From assembly GCF_040807025.1 (NCBI RefSeq), contig NC_090946.1, positions 83,202,641 to 83,266,640 of the forward strand: DNA of 64,000 nucleotides, read 5' to 3'. The number at the start of each line of letters is the position of its first letter. The stretch's first letter is position 1. The translations under genes and the position numbers were made by a program. The notes under the pieces are model-generated. The model was not told the DNA's origin and did not search any database. It was given only the letters and a program-made list of their open reading frames with translations. The DNA is from Struthio camelus (Eukaryota > Chordata > Aves > Struthioniformes > Struthionidae). This document shows, piece by piece, positions 13,630 to 26,500 of the stretch.

Positions 13630-13783
13630 CTAGATCTAACAACCTAGATCTAGTTCTGGATTTGAGATGTGAGTGTGCCCAGAGCTAGAAAAGAAGGGAC
13701 TTGCTCTTCTACGTGTGTTTTGACTTGTTCTTAGGCACCAATCTAGTTCCAGTTTCTGGAACAGTTTCTTAGGAACAGTTCCT
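13630..13783. other. Cluster of short direct and inverted repeats
   Basis: CTAGATCTA occurs at 13630-13638 and again at 13644-13652, where it extends into the palindrome CTAGATCTAG. About 90 bases on is the dyad GTTCCAGTTTCTGGAAC (13746-13762, a perfect 7-bp stem). It is followed by AGGAACAGTTCCT (13771-13783, a perfect 6-bp dyad). Such dyads suit binding by dimeric transcription factors, but no specific factor is claimed. Confidence 0.5.
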
Positions 13784-16700
13784 AAATTTAAACTGAACTG
13801 ATTAGTGACGATACGAAGGAAGCCCTCGGAATAAAGTAGAGGGAATTGAGCTGGTTCAGGTAACATTAGGCAGAAGTGTCTCCTCTGAATCCGAGTGACT
13901 TTGAACCTTTGCTTCTCTTTCTTTCCTTTCCAGCCTCTCTCTCAAACCTTTTTCCGTGAAATGACAGCAGCAACACATATATCTGTTAAAAAGGCCCATC
14001 ATAAATGTAAGGGCAAGAAAGTGTCTCCCACAGTGAGATTTCTGGATTTCTTGCATCACTGAGGTCCATGAAGAGATCTCATCCTGCCCCCTAGTCTCAA
14101 TGAGAAATTGATAGTTCCTCTGGAAGATAAATGTCTATTTTAATTTCTGTTTGTAAGAAGATGTCTCCTTTCATGAAATGTCTGCTGCTGCCCTGGATTC
14201 AGATGCATTCTTGAAACGGGTCCGGGAACTCGGCTGCTCGGTGGTCCTTCAGGGTGACACGGTACTGAAGCAGCACGACGAGCTTTGCTGCGCTCCCTGG
14301 GATGGTTCAAAGCACGCTTTTGTTACACTCAAAATCTTGTTTATGGGTGAAAAGGAAGCGCACCTGATACACAAGGAAAGCCAATAATTTCATGTTAGTA
14401 TAATTTAAATCTTAAGAGTCTAATCATTAGTTCATATCTAGTTTTTAAAGAAAAAGAAAAAAGAAGAATACCTTAAAATTTGTATATACACAATTATTTT
14501 CTACCCTGTTTGCTGGCGCTGTGCTCCCCCTTGCCCTGCTCCTCCGGACCCTGAGGTCGGGGGTGTTGCGCTGGTGCTGGTGGTGGAGGTGTTGCGGTGA
14601 GTCACAGCCCCTGCAGGTCTTTGCCAGGACCGTGATGGGCACGGTGATGGTCTCTTCTTCCTCACCCTAGGAGACACTCGAGGTCATTTCTGTGTGTTTG
14701 CTAGCACACTTTCATATCATTTCTTTTTTTCCATTGGGCTGCAGCTCCACGTTGCACCTGGATTTACTATACGCAGTGCCCTTTACGAACATTAAATACC
14801 ATTTCTTTGTTGCCCCAGTTCTGTCCCCTGCCAGGTCTGCATCTCTAGCCGACAGCAGGCAAGCAGCCAGCTGCTGCAAGGGTCTCTGCGCCCATCTCCG
14901 ACTGCCCCGTGCCTGCGGCCCCCAATGCCATCCCGGTCTCCCTTCCCGCGGCTCCGCTGTCGAGCCAGCCCGGCGTTTCTCTGCGCCGCAGCCCTGGCTT
15001 AGAGTCGTACACGTCTCACTCTGCACAGAGTAACGTCTTCTTACTGCGCCAAAAAGAGGTAAATATAACCTTGTGGTCTTTTTTTAATGTAATGAGTATC
15101 TCACAGTTGATGAAAATATTGGAAAGGGTAGCAGAAAAAGTGCTGTGAAAACACACTAGTATTACAGCTGGCTTAACATCTAAAGGCTTTTTGTAATAAT
15201 AATGTGAGGAGGAAGGATTTGGGCCAGCCAGCCGAGAACTTACCTAGTCACACGTAGCTGAAATGACTTGAACGAGGTACCTTTGACAAGGAAGGAGCTT
15301 TTGTTTTTGTTAATTAGGTAGAAGCCACGAAAGTTTGTGACATGTTTGTTGTTGGACTTGGATGTGCATAGATTGAATATTGCAGATTTTTTTACATTAG
15401 ACAGTGGAATGACACTGTAAATTAGATGGTTGTAATGACATCCATCCTTTCACTACGGTATTTGTAAAATCCCTGTGACCGTGCTGATGATGACTTCTTA
15501 CTAACAGAGGAGAGATGAAAAGTGGGTGAATGGGACTAAGTATCCTATATGGATATGTGACCACATATGGATTTAAATGAATATAGGAATAAAAAGATTT
15601 GAGATATAAAAGAACAATTCAGAACTTCCTCCAAAGTGATACTTGTAACAAGGGTTGATCTTGTGATCAAAGGATTATGAACGTGAGGGATAACAAATGC
15701 TAGGAAGATTTTAAATTGAAAAAAAATAAGTCTTTGATTTTATTAATAATAAAAGTTAATTTTGTCTCTTAATTTTGGTGACAATAAGTTTGTGACTTCT
15801 TGAAATAATTTTGATACAATTGGTCAGCTGTGAACATAACGAGTAGAAAAAGTATCACTGGAGCTCCATCTAATTGTAGCATAATCCTATGGTCAACAAT
15901 TCTTCTGGAAAAAATATAGTGGAATCATATTGAATTTGAATATACATTTCCATAAAAAAAAAAAATTAAAAATAGAAAGTTTTCATTCTAGAATCAAATT
16001 GGTAGAAAAAGGTCAGGATCAATTTTCTGTTTTGACATATTTGGAACATGATTTTTTATAAATAGTTTTTTTTGGTCTCTAATAATATACATATTCTACT
16101 GAAACAAGAAGTTCTGATGTGTCTCTCCCTAGTCCCAAATTAACACTCTTTCAGAATATTATTGTTTGGGGAATTTGACTCTTTTCATGTTTCATTCTAA
16201 CTAAAGATGAATACAAACTTCAAGATCTTTCAGAAAACTGAGCATCAGCCCTTTCTGGGTGATATCTGCTGGATGCTGAGTGCAGCACTCTGGAATAATC
16301 TCTGGTTACCGAAGAGCTTTCTGTGGTATTTTATCATGGAATTCATAGGAACTGATAGAAAGGTTTAAGCATGCAACAACCAGGCTGAGAAGTTAAGTTA
16401 GTTCTGAATATCAAAAAGACAACAGGAAAATTGCGGAACATGGCTGAAATTTATGCACATAGAGTAAGCTTTACATCATCTATTGTGGTTTGCAAGAAAT
16501 TCCGTTTTAAGGACGCAGGTATATTAAGGAAAGAGGTAAACTTATACATTACATAAATTATTTACTAGTTTCAGCTTTTCATGCTTTTCAGCAGTTTTTT
16601 TCAGACAGAAGGGACACTCTCAGGCAGAAACTTAAATGAATGCCTGTTTACCACTCTTAATGTGTTACAAGCAAATGTAATGAATGATACATTAAATTGT

Positions 16701-19346
16701 GTTTTCTATCATTGGCTGATGTTTATTTTATGACTTGTATCACTTTAAAGGTTTTCAGCCTGTAGAGTTGGACTATTATCTGGAGTCATTTCCAAAGGAA
16801 TAAATTCAAATAAAGATCTAAGATTAACAGCTGCTAAACTATAAACCTCTGTAAAGCATGGAAGATCACTTACTCAAAATGAACATTCTGTTGTTTGCAC
16901 TTCATCGGATAAACTATAACTGGATATGAGTAAAGGGCTGATAGATTTTATCATACGTCATAAATTTGACAACATTTTGTTTCTAGAGACCCTCTAATAC
17001 AAAACATGTGCACGAGGGTGCACTGGAGTCCTATTTTAGGCTGCCCAAAGTACAGCGACCCCTATGAAGAAATCCTCTCTTAGGATGAGGATCATCTGAG
17101 ATAGCCAAAGCATGGTGGTCTCTTTGGGTGACTGACCTGCACGCCCACGGTGGCTGCAGTCAAGCACTAAAACCAGAAACCTTGAGCTCTACTAATACCT
17201 GTTAGGCAGCACCTATTTTCCACCCTTTCCGTGCATAGTGAACGTGGTAAGATGGATGGAACAAGGCTCCCTTTTTCAGTTTCTCTGCATCTGACTGGAT
17301 TGGAGCTTTCATTTGTAGTTAGAACCCCTTTTCAAGCCTTGCTTCTAGCTCTGAGTTTCTTTAAAATCCTTTTTAGATGATTTACTTCCCTTTTTTGTTT
17401 ATATTTTGTGGGGTTTTTTTCCTATTCTGTTTCTTCTTTTACGAATTCCTCAAAGCAGACGGTCTTTAAACTCTGTCTCTCATTCAAGAAACATTCTTTC
17501 ATCTAAAAGAGAATTTCTTTCATCTGAAGAGCATATATGAAGACTTTATTGTCTTCAGGAGGAAAGTATACAAAGATACACTTTGCAGGGGCCTGTTGCA
17601 AGAAGAAAAGGAGACTGTGTTTGCTATTAATTGCTAGGCATTCCTATTTTTCTTTCTTAGATCTAGGAAATCCTGGATTTTGGGGATCTATCTCAGTGTA
17701 CAATCCAAACTCTTCCTGGAAGAAGAAAAGACTCTTTGGGGCATGACTGCAGTCCTGCAAGAGGATTTTTCTCTCTTGGGTGACTGAAGAAAGTAGCTTC
17801 TTCATCACTGTTTCCTCCTGCCACATGATCTCCCACCCCAAAGCAGTTTGGCATATCCTGTTCTGAGAGGATCAGAGTATGAAAGCAAAACCATTCTTCA
17901 CCTTCCTCTATGTCTTATTGACTGAAGGATATCGACTTCTTTGTCATGACCTGCCTCATCTTGAGACCAGGCTTCTCCAACATCTTGGCCTGCCTGCCCC
18001 ACCAAGTGCGATGAGCACTGGTACAAGTCACAGCTGCTCCCTTTTGGTTCAGTGGCATGGTCAAAGGATGTCCTCTTTCCTCCTATTTTGATGTGGCACT
18101 TTTGGAAATGGGATCAATGCATCCTCTGACGGGAGCATGTCCTTCCTGTCCACATCTCTCATCCTTCAGTCCTGTTAGCTTCATGCCAGGTAGAGGACCA
18201 AGGCTGACAGGTGCTTCTGGAATCTGACCCAAGAGTCCTTTTTTTCACCATCAACATCCTCCTGTCCCAAGGACTTGTCAGAGATTATTTTCTTCTCTGT
18301 CTAAGGAGGAAGACTCTCCTGGAAATTTCTTTGTGGGATAATTTTAGGGCTTCCACCAATGTCTGCTGGGAAGAGGTGAGTGTGCCCCAAGTACCACTGC
18401 AGTCTGCACCAGGTCCTCCTCTGCTGTGACCCAGAGTCTGCACCTACTTCTCTGTCTTGACTTGCCTCTCTTTAGACCCAAACATCTGTAATCAGGTTGC
18501 TTCCCTGGGGCATCCCTGCCTTTTGTGAGGCTTCTGTGCAGCAGGTGACTCACTCTGCTAGATTAGTATTAGTATTATAATTAGTATTAGAAACAGATTT
18601 TCCTCTCTCACACACCTGAATTAGTTAATACTTAAAGCATCCTCAGAGAGCTTATTTATCTTGTAAGATTAGAAGGAAAACGCAAGGGAGGATACTTAGA
18701 AAAAATTGTAGTCTTCCAGCATACATTAACAAATATATATAATAATATATAAGAGTGTGTGTGTATGTGTGTGTATATATATGTTTGTTTGATGTGTACA
18801 TCTGTGGTTGGAGCAGGAAAACTGCAAAAGCACCTTTGGATAGTTGGACGGTAGAGAGCCCTGATGACGTGGCCTGCTGATGCACAGTCTGCAGGTGCAT
18901 AGCTCATCCTCTGCTCAGACTTGATGAATTTCTTTGCATGACTTGGTCTCCAGAGCCTGGAAAGAGATAGTGGAAGGCCTTTGAAAGACAGGCCTTGAGT
19001 TGTTTAATTCTCAGCTGTGTTGCTAGAAACACTTTAAGAGCTCTGAGGTGACTCTTCACTTTTCTTTTTTGGGTGCCAGTGCCCAAAAGAAACAAACAGT
19101 CAAGCTTTGTATGTGTCCTCTTGGTGGAACGTGTCCTGTGCTATACCCTCATTATTTGGGTCCGTGTCAGGCTGTATCTGGACAACAGTGTAGATTGCTT
19201 CTTCTGGCTGTATCTCAGAAGCATTAACTACCTTGGCAGACAACTTAAACTATGTTAGTTAGATAAATCAGGCGTGGGAGAACTGAGATGATAGTCTAAG
19301 GGTAATTCTTGCAATTTAGATTAATTTAATATTGACCTTTTTGCAG
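13784..19346. other. Long AT-rich non-coding stretch
   Basis: 15150-17530 has no open frame of any size and is very AT-rich. 17530-18560 is richer in pyrimidines and carries only short ORFs. A G+T-rich low-complexity patch lies at 14560-14600. A TA/TG microsatellite at 18733-18783 is listed separately. No repeat family is identified. Confidence 0.45.
18733..18783. repeat. (TA)n/(TG)n compound microsatellite
   Basis: A run of TA units with TAA interruptions passes into TG units with interspersed TATG and ends in TATATATATG. It is imperfect and short, and likely length-polymorphic. Confidence 0.8.
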
Positions 19347-19469
19347 CCCAAAGGACCAAGAAGGACAGAATAACTTCAGAACGGAGCATCTGGTATCCCT
19401 TTGAGATGGCTCTCGGAAGATCTACAGATCTTTTTGCCCATCTCTTTCATCCCAAGAGTGTGGTAGAAG
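19347..19469 (+). CDS. Candidate internal exon, unknown product
   Basis: The acceptor TATTGACCTTTTTGCAG ends at 19346. The donor GAAG|GTAAGT at 19470 matches the vertebrate consensus almost perfectly. The 123-base interval has one frame open throughout, starting with two bases of a split codon (CC, then CAA). It ends one base into a codon, so the exon is phase-symmetric (1-1), a common property of real coding exons. The 40 complete codons include the stretch SIWYPFEMALGRSTDLF and two nearby histidines (AHLFHPK). I do not recognise the protein. The two other frames stop inside. An open frame of this length has roughly a one-in-seven chance of arising at random, so the splice signals carry most of the weight. 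It could equally be a lncRNA exon or a chance pair. Confidence 0.3.
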
Positions 19470-21782
19470 GTAAGTCAGAATTTATCCAGGGAAATTTATT
19501 GAAGTTTTAACTACCTGGAATGAACAAGGCCATTTTGGTTTCAGGACTTGTACCTTGTCTCAGATCACACATATTGTGTTTTGGTTTTAGTAGTAGATTT
19601 CCTGTTAGGGTTCCTGACATCACGGTGCCTGTATTGTCCTTGGGGTTAAAGTGGACTGTTCTTCACCACCAAGGCATGTCCTTTTTCGTAAAAAGCCCTG
19701 TAAAGAAGGCTTTAGGTTTTGGCTTAGTGTTTTGCCAGGCCTGCAGTTCTGATGAAGTCCACTTACATGAAAGGTGTGCCCTACACCTAAAGTTTGGTGA
19801 AAGCTCATTTGGCAGCCACTTTGTCTTTACACCTGTACACAGAAGTACGCTTGTTAATCTCTTGCCCATCTGCAACTTCCTTCTGTGGGGGAAAAGCCTC
19901 AATGAAAGAGATTCTAAGATTGCATTTTCTGAAGTGGAATGCTATCTTACTGCAGTGCACCAGATGTATTTTAAAAAGTTAATATTTAGTTATATAGCCT
20001 GGAGTCTGTTTATATAGTTACATTGAATTGGGAATTATTATTTTTTTACAGTCTCATTATTTACGGTTGGAAGTCAGGTAATGCCTTCCATATGAGATCT
20101 TGTACCTCGAATGCCTCTATGTGCTCGGGCGGTCCAGGGCTGCTGTTCTCCCTGTTTGCCACAAACACCCTGGTGAACTGCGCTCATTGAGGGCTGAAGC
20201 TGTGGGATGTGTGCAAAGAGTTCATGAAATCCTATTCTCTGGACACCACAGTCTTTGCTTATAGTGCCAAGATCCTCTTTGTCTGAGCAACAGGCAGACA
20301 GATCTCCAGGTTTCTTTAGGACCATGTTTCTGTGTTTAATTACAGCTCCCACTTTCCACTGCTTGTTTCTAAATTTCCGCTCCAATTCTTCTACACAGAC
20401 AAACATTTGTCTCTCTGGCGTAAAAGCTTTGTGAATTCCTATATCCATGCATATTTTGGGTGAGCCTCATTGCAGGTAAAGTCACCTGTTGTTTCAGTTA
20501 ACTGGTTTTGCAAGGAAACATTGTCATTTCTTATATGTGTCAATGAGCAGAAGCTGTTATTAATGTCTATGAAATTCACTCCAACCCGTAACTCTATCAG
20601 AATATTTTAACCTATCTTCCAGGATAATGCAATTCATGATCATTCTGGATCAATTTTTGTGAATGCAAAAGTTTCTTATCTATTCACTTATATATTTAAA
20701 TTAATTCACTTCAAGCCTTCTCCACCTACATCAGCAAGAGGTTTTGCATGCAGCAATAAATTTAACCTAGAAAGCAAATGATACAACTATGTGGAAAAAA
20801 ATGGTCAAAATAGATTTCTGAATGTGTATGCACAACTACTCATGTCAAAAGAACTTATCAATTTGTTCAACCGTGTCAGCAAGTACCACACAACATCCTC
20901 AGCTAGAGAGCAAAGCATAAATTTCAAATACTTATCGTTCTAAAGAGTAGCAATTGGTAACTTGTTATTAAACAAATTGTTATTATTTTCAGATGATCAG
21001 GGATATTCAGTGAGCAAACAGACCAGATTCACTGAGTTGCTTGATATAAACTGCTTGTTCTAGTAGGTATGATTATGTACGTATACATGCACAATTTGAT
21101 AATAGGATTGAAATGTTTGTGCTGTGATTGATTGTCATTTTTCTGCTTAAATATTGCCAGAGGGTTTCTTCTGGTCAGTGATAGCTAAAATGAAGTTACA
21201 CTTTTCTTGAAAAGGAAGAAGAAGAAATTAAACTTTCAGATGAAAAATTGTGTGGGTGTGTAAGGCCTGCTCAAGGTCTGGGAAGAGAGACTAGCTGAAC
21301 TTTGAAGAGAGTTTTAGGAGTATGAGGTACTGGAAACGAAAGAAGTAGGTTTATCAGCTTTTCTTCTGCAGTTCCTATGAATAGAAACCTATGGCTTTTT
21401 GTGATTCTGTAAGCTTGAAGCTTTCTTTTGAATTTCATGCTGTTAAGCATAGGGTAGAATATTACAAATGCAGAAATCTTAATTATGTGAAGGGGATGCC
21501 TGTTTGCTTACTGATGCATTAAAAGTTCATATTGAGGGCTTATATCTCAGTCATGATAGTTTAGTTTTATTTTATATCTTGTTCTCCTGCAATAACTGCT
21601 GTCAGAAGAGTTTTCTGTGTGGCATTAGGTCTCCTATTTTCAGATATGACTGCATATAAGACATAGTCAATCATCTAAAAAAGGTCCTCTGTAGATAAGC
21701 CTGGTATTGTGGTGTAAAACTGCTGATAGTGTATCTGTGGAAATCTTTGGTGGGTCAGTTCTTTCCCAGACCAGCATCTCAA
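19470..21782. other. AT-rich non-coding DNA
   Basis: A plus-strand frame of 165 codons at 19520-20017 and a minus-strand frame of 124 codons at 20074-20448 resemble nothing known to me. 20450-21780 has no frame above the noise. No repeat family is recognised. Confidence 0.4.
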
Positions 21783-21840
21783 ACTAGAAATAATGGTGAT
21801 CTTAATAATGGTGTTATTAATAACTAGAAATAATGGTGAT
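21783..21840. repeat. 18-bp direct duplication, 40-bp period
   Basis: ACTAGAAATAATGGTGAT occurs exactly at 21783-21800 and 21823-21840. The spacer also contains a related TAATAATGGTG. This is most simply a recent local tandem duplication. Confidence 0.85.
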
Positions 21841-23254
21841 GTTTCATATCAATGTCCTTCTTGCAGATTTAGCTATTAGTTCCTTTCTCCTGACTCAGGC
21901 TAGGGACTTGTGGCTACAAGTTCATGATCCTTGTTGCCAACAACGTAACTGGAGGCATCATGTAATATTTGCAAAAATGGCTTTGATGAAACAAAAGAGA
22001 GTTCTTGTGTGCTACAGCTCTACCAGTATGAAAAGAGATTGGTAGTTAACTGCTTTTATCTTTCATTTGCTTCACAGTATTCAGGTGAAAATGAGAAGGC
22101 TGCTTCTGCGCAGCTTCTGTGCTGAACATACTCCTCCTAACCTTGAAGACACACTGCCAAAGCATGCAGGAGTTACCTTTTCAGAGGGTGTAGTGGTACA
22201 GTTTTATGTGGGTACTCTTATACTTTCTGAGAGACTTTGTACTGTGTTTTTAAGGCACCTTCTACAACTTCTACATTTGCAACTTCTACATTTGGGGTTG
22301 TGGGAGGGGGAGACCCTCAACTCTCTTTGCAGGACCTTCAGCGGATGCTTAAATTACCGCAGCCTCACAGGCTGCCTTCAGGCTGCCTTGTGTACATTGG
22401 GACCTTGTCAGAGTCTGGCACCTGAGCTATGGTTTGCAAGTCATTCTTAGAAAGCAACTTCATACCTTTTTCCACAGTACTTGTGATACAGAAACATCCC
22501 CACTGCTGGGAGCAGGGCTTTGGGCTTTCAGGTCTCCCTAGCGAGCTTGCTGAGAGAGGGACTTTTGTGTTGCCTTCCACACGGAAGGATGCATTCTTGT
22601 GTGGACCAGAAAGGGATGCTCTGTTTTTCATAATTAAACCTACAAAGTATTAAATAAACTGGGCTGCTTGAGAACATAGAGGGTCAGAAATTGGAATTTT
22701 TTTCAGAGATCAGTACCCACCCAATGCATGAGTGCAATGTATTGTCACTCAGTGTCAGCAGCACAGAATAACCACTGTGTGGCTGCCCTCCGACTATTAG
22801 ATTCCTAAATCCCCAAAGTGCTTTCAGTGTCAGTATTGGAAGTGCAATTAAACGCATTTATTGTAGTCAGTCGTGTTAAGTGCTCCTCTGGCTTCGTTCT
22901 ATGGGAGGAAGAACAACACCGGTCATTGCGCTATGTTTTGCTTGCGGTGAAGGCCCCTACTTTTAGCAGGTGAGGTTTTTCATTAGTTTGTTGAGGGAAT
23001 ATTGTGAAAAAGATGTTATTAGCCAGCTGGTCTCTGACCTGACTTGCTGAAAGGAGATGAGATGTAAAAGTGAAATGAAAGGAAACAAACTGCAGTGCGA
23101 ATTCCTGTAGTTAGGTCTTCTGTAGACCAGCTGCTCAAAGGCAGATAAAGTCTGTGAAGCGGTTTTCTTGTGTAGTGTTTGCCTGGATATTGCCTTATTT
23201 GAGATCTGAGTAATTCAAATACAGGGTAGTCGGTTGTGGGTTGCTGTCTGTGTC
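21841..23254. other. Non-coding DNA, nothing further recognised
   Basis: Apart from the 15-bp tandem repeat, this stretch has only short open frames. A purine-rich G tract (GGGAGGGGGAG) occurs near 22301-22311. Confidence 0.4.
22265..22294. repeat. 15-bp tandem repeat, two exact copies
   Basis: CAACTTCTACATTTG occurs at 22265-22279 and 22280-22294, preceded by a partial third copy (CTTCTACAACTT). It is a minimal minisatellite. It lies inside an open frame of 127 codons (22067-22450, plus) that shows no other coding signal. Confidence 0.8.
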
Positions 23255-23530
23255 ATGAGAACACACAGATCCTGTACCGGATTTGACCAAAGACCCACCT
23301 AGGCCAGTATCCCTCTCAGGCAATGGTCAACAGCAAATGCCTAAGGAAGAGCATGACCCCAGGGTGAAAGGATAGCGATACTCGCTGATACACTCTCACA
23401 TTCCTCAGATCTGTACCTATGGGCCTTTCTGAGTCAAGCAATATTTTTGTCATTAAAAGTTCTTTATATGTTACTCTTCAGTGAATTTACATAATTGCTT
23501 TTCAAGCCTAATCGTTTTTTTAACTCAAAG
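23255..23530 (-). mobile_element. CR1-type LINE 3' end, antisense remnant
   Basis: The plus strand at 23287-23335 reads GACCAAAGACCCACCTAGGC, CAGTATCCCTCTCAGG and CAATGGTCAACAG. This closely follows the complement of the 3'-terminal untranslated region of amniote CR1/L3-type LINEs (ggtccatctag-cccagtatcc-tgtct-cagtggccag). Similarity fades to the right through CTATGGGCCTTTCTGAGTC toward 23530. CR1 elements are typically 5'-truncated and lack a poly-A tail, consistent with this fragment. The copy is old and does not code. Confidence 0.65.
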
Positions 23531-26500
23531 TAAGCGCTCCTTGTCCAACTGTGCTCTGACTGCTATCTGCTGTAAAATATACTTCTCATACAGATACAAA
23601 CGAACACAGATGCAGATGATTAATTTCGCCAGTGGGATTGCACACGAGGTAATTCAGGTTGGAAGCCTTGTTTGAAGTGACTTGCTCTTCATTCTTATAC
23701 TAGACGTATAAGGTGTTTCTCTAACATGTTTCTCATCATCCTCCCTCCACTGAACCAGGTCAGACCAGTTGACGCTGGCCCTGTCGATCTAAGTCACGTG
23801 TGCTTTTGGCACAACCTGTCCTTTGAGAGATCACGTCCTCGTTGGCCAAACAATTGGGGCTCAGACCTTCCACATGGGTACACTGCACGGGGGTCGGGGG
23901 GGACTGGCTTGTAGGGTGGTTGCCATTGAGTTGGTGAGGGCGTCTGCCCATCTGTCAGACCACGCTGCGATGACCAGCCCGCTGTGTGTGGCTTTTTCCT
24001 CCACAGTTTGTGATGAATATCTGAATCCCCCATGTTGAGAAGGTCATTGCGGCCGAGCAGTTCAAATCTGCAGAGCTAGGTGCCGACGTCCTCTGGACCT
24101 GGGCAGGCGCGAGGCCTCAGCAGGGCTGGCAACGCTCAGGGCTGTGCTGAGATTCACCTCACTTTGACGGAGTTTCAGTTGCTAATTGCTTTCTAAATAC
24201 TTTAATTCATTTATAAATCACGTCGCTATAGTAACAACAATTTCGATGCATTACGAATATCAGATGCCTCTCAAATCAATTTGTTTTCCCGTGTTGCCAT
24301 AGTGACAGACGTTTTGCCAGCGTTATTTAGGTAGCGAGGAATCTGGAGATCTTTACAGAAAACGGGCTGCCGTTGGGGTGCGCGGCAGCGATGCCGTGTG
24401 CAGCCCACGGAGGCTGAAGACCCTGCTGGGATGCCAGCCGGCTGCTCGGCCTCTTGCTGCCCTCCTGCTTCCTCGCGCCTGCTGCAAAAGCCCTCGGGTC
24501 TCTTGGGTCTCAGGGAGTGCTAACAGGCTTCGGCACAAACAGTCCCCTCAGCTGTTGCTCCGGCTCCTTCCTCTCCATCTCTGAACTCAAGCACGTAGCC
24601 TGTCCGCTGTCTCATCGCTTCCTGTCGTCCGGCTTGGCTTTGGATCTCATCCAGTCTGGCAGCTTTCAGTGCTTTCCTTTTCTGCAGTCTCTAATGGTTT
24701 CCCCGTTTAGAGCTGGGTTTTTGCTCCCACCTCAGCCTTTTTAACCTGTTTTTTAAAGCACTGTCTATAAGCAAAGGTTGAAATGCTACCTAAATGAGTT
24801 AGCTTGGTATAATCATTAGTGATGCGGAATAGGTGCGTTCTGAAAAATCTCAACACTTGATTTAATTGCCTAATTGGCAGCTGAGGTCTTTGGAAAGTCT
24901 GGCTTGCTAAATCTAGCATGTAACCTATTTTTTATTATTCAAAATCAGTGTTGCTTCACAGTGGCAGCAACCACACTTATTATCAAACCATTTGGGAAGC
25001 TCTGCCTTTGGTGTTCCACTAGCTCAGCTGTTCCCCTGTTAGGATTCAGCACCCTAAGCAGGATGGGCTCTCAAGTCTTGTTGTTGCAGCCAATGTTTCC
25101 CTTAGTTCTTAGGACTGCCTGAAATTCTTGGTGTGCAAGAAAAGTCACAGGCAAAGAAAGTTTAAGCATTGTAGCTTTACATCATCCACATTTTCCAGGT
25201 TCCTGCAATCTCTTATTTGGAGAATAATAGTGTCATTTTTAGATCCTAGTCCATAGCATCCATCTATATTTGGCAATCTAGGAAATAGAAAAATGTTTGA
25301 AATGAGCTATTATTCAACGTGTGAGTGGTCAAAATATATGTGAGCTTTGGAAAGCAAACTAATCTTCTGACTAAGAGTTAGGAACCTCCAGCGGACATAC
25401 AGGATCCAATGGGGCTGTAGGACTGCATTCTTGTATGCTGCAGTTCGGCAGAACATTTCTGTTCCCTTACCCAGTCTGCATTGGGAAAAGGTATTATATT
25501 ATTTTCTTGCAAAATAATATGCAATACTTCTATTCGAAACGCCCAGGCAGAGGAGCCAGTACGCTGAAGCAGCAAGCTGACATCTGGCAAGCAAACTGAG
25601 GAGAATACCTTGCGGCAAGGCAAATGTTCTTCTGTACCAACTCTTTCATAAATCTATCCATCCGCTGTGTATGTACACGCATGTGTCGTGCCTCTGTGTG
25701 TGCAATCCTAAGCTTCATACAGTGCTGCTAAACTTAAGAACATCAGCAAGTTGGAGGAGAAAATGCCCCAAAGATAACATTTTTCTTCTATATGGAAGAT
25801 AACAATGTGGGGGTTATTCTTCCTGAATAAATCACTGCAAGCAGTTAGAGGGATTTACAAGCCCTGTTTGTACTTTCTCTACCTTTCTCACACTGTCATT
25901 GCTTCACCTGCATGCTTCCCTCCACTTGGTGGTGGCATTTTCTCTTTCTTCTCTTCTTTCCTCCAGTATTTTGAGTAACTGTGCATGTGTGCAAGGAGAC
26001 AGTTCCCTTCAGTCATAAATATATGACTGAAGTTTCACTGAGTATTTACTTTTCTTTGTGATGCAGTGAAGTTTGACGCTTGGATCCTTCCTGCACTGGG
26101 TTTTCTGGCACTCAGAACACTGTCTTCTAATGTGGAAGGCAAGAGAAAAGCTTAAAATCTTGAAACTGCCACCCCATGATCAGCTCTGCCTTGTCCTCAG
26201 GTTTGCTGTCCTGTGCAGACCTGACTTGAGAGGGAGCCAGGCCAGCACTCCGTCTGTGCTGAAATCAGTCTAATACTGGATCCAGGTTAAGGGGGAACTG
26301 CAATCACGTCACAATCCCGTATTGCCCTTTACAGGCAGATATGGTTCCAGCAGATGAAAGAATCGCTGTGTCCTGCCCCAGCGATGTCTTCCAAATTCCC
26401 TTTTCTCCTGGTGGAAGGTGTCAGGATGAAAGGGCTGTAGCTAAGAGTGATTGCATAGCATTTTTGGTGAGCAGTCCATCTACAAGGTTGGGAGGCACAA

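Noticed and set aside
19520..20017. 165-codon plus-strand frame just after the candidate exon at 19347
   Set aside because: Lies beyond the donor site, has no recognisable domain, and the antisense strand is also open in places.
20074..20448. 124-codon minus-strand frame
   Set aside because: Considered as a retroviral or LINE ORF1 fragment, but no zinc knuckle, coiled coil, protease or other mark is present and no LTR flanks it.
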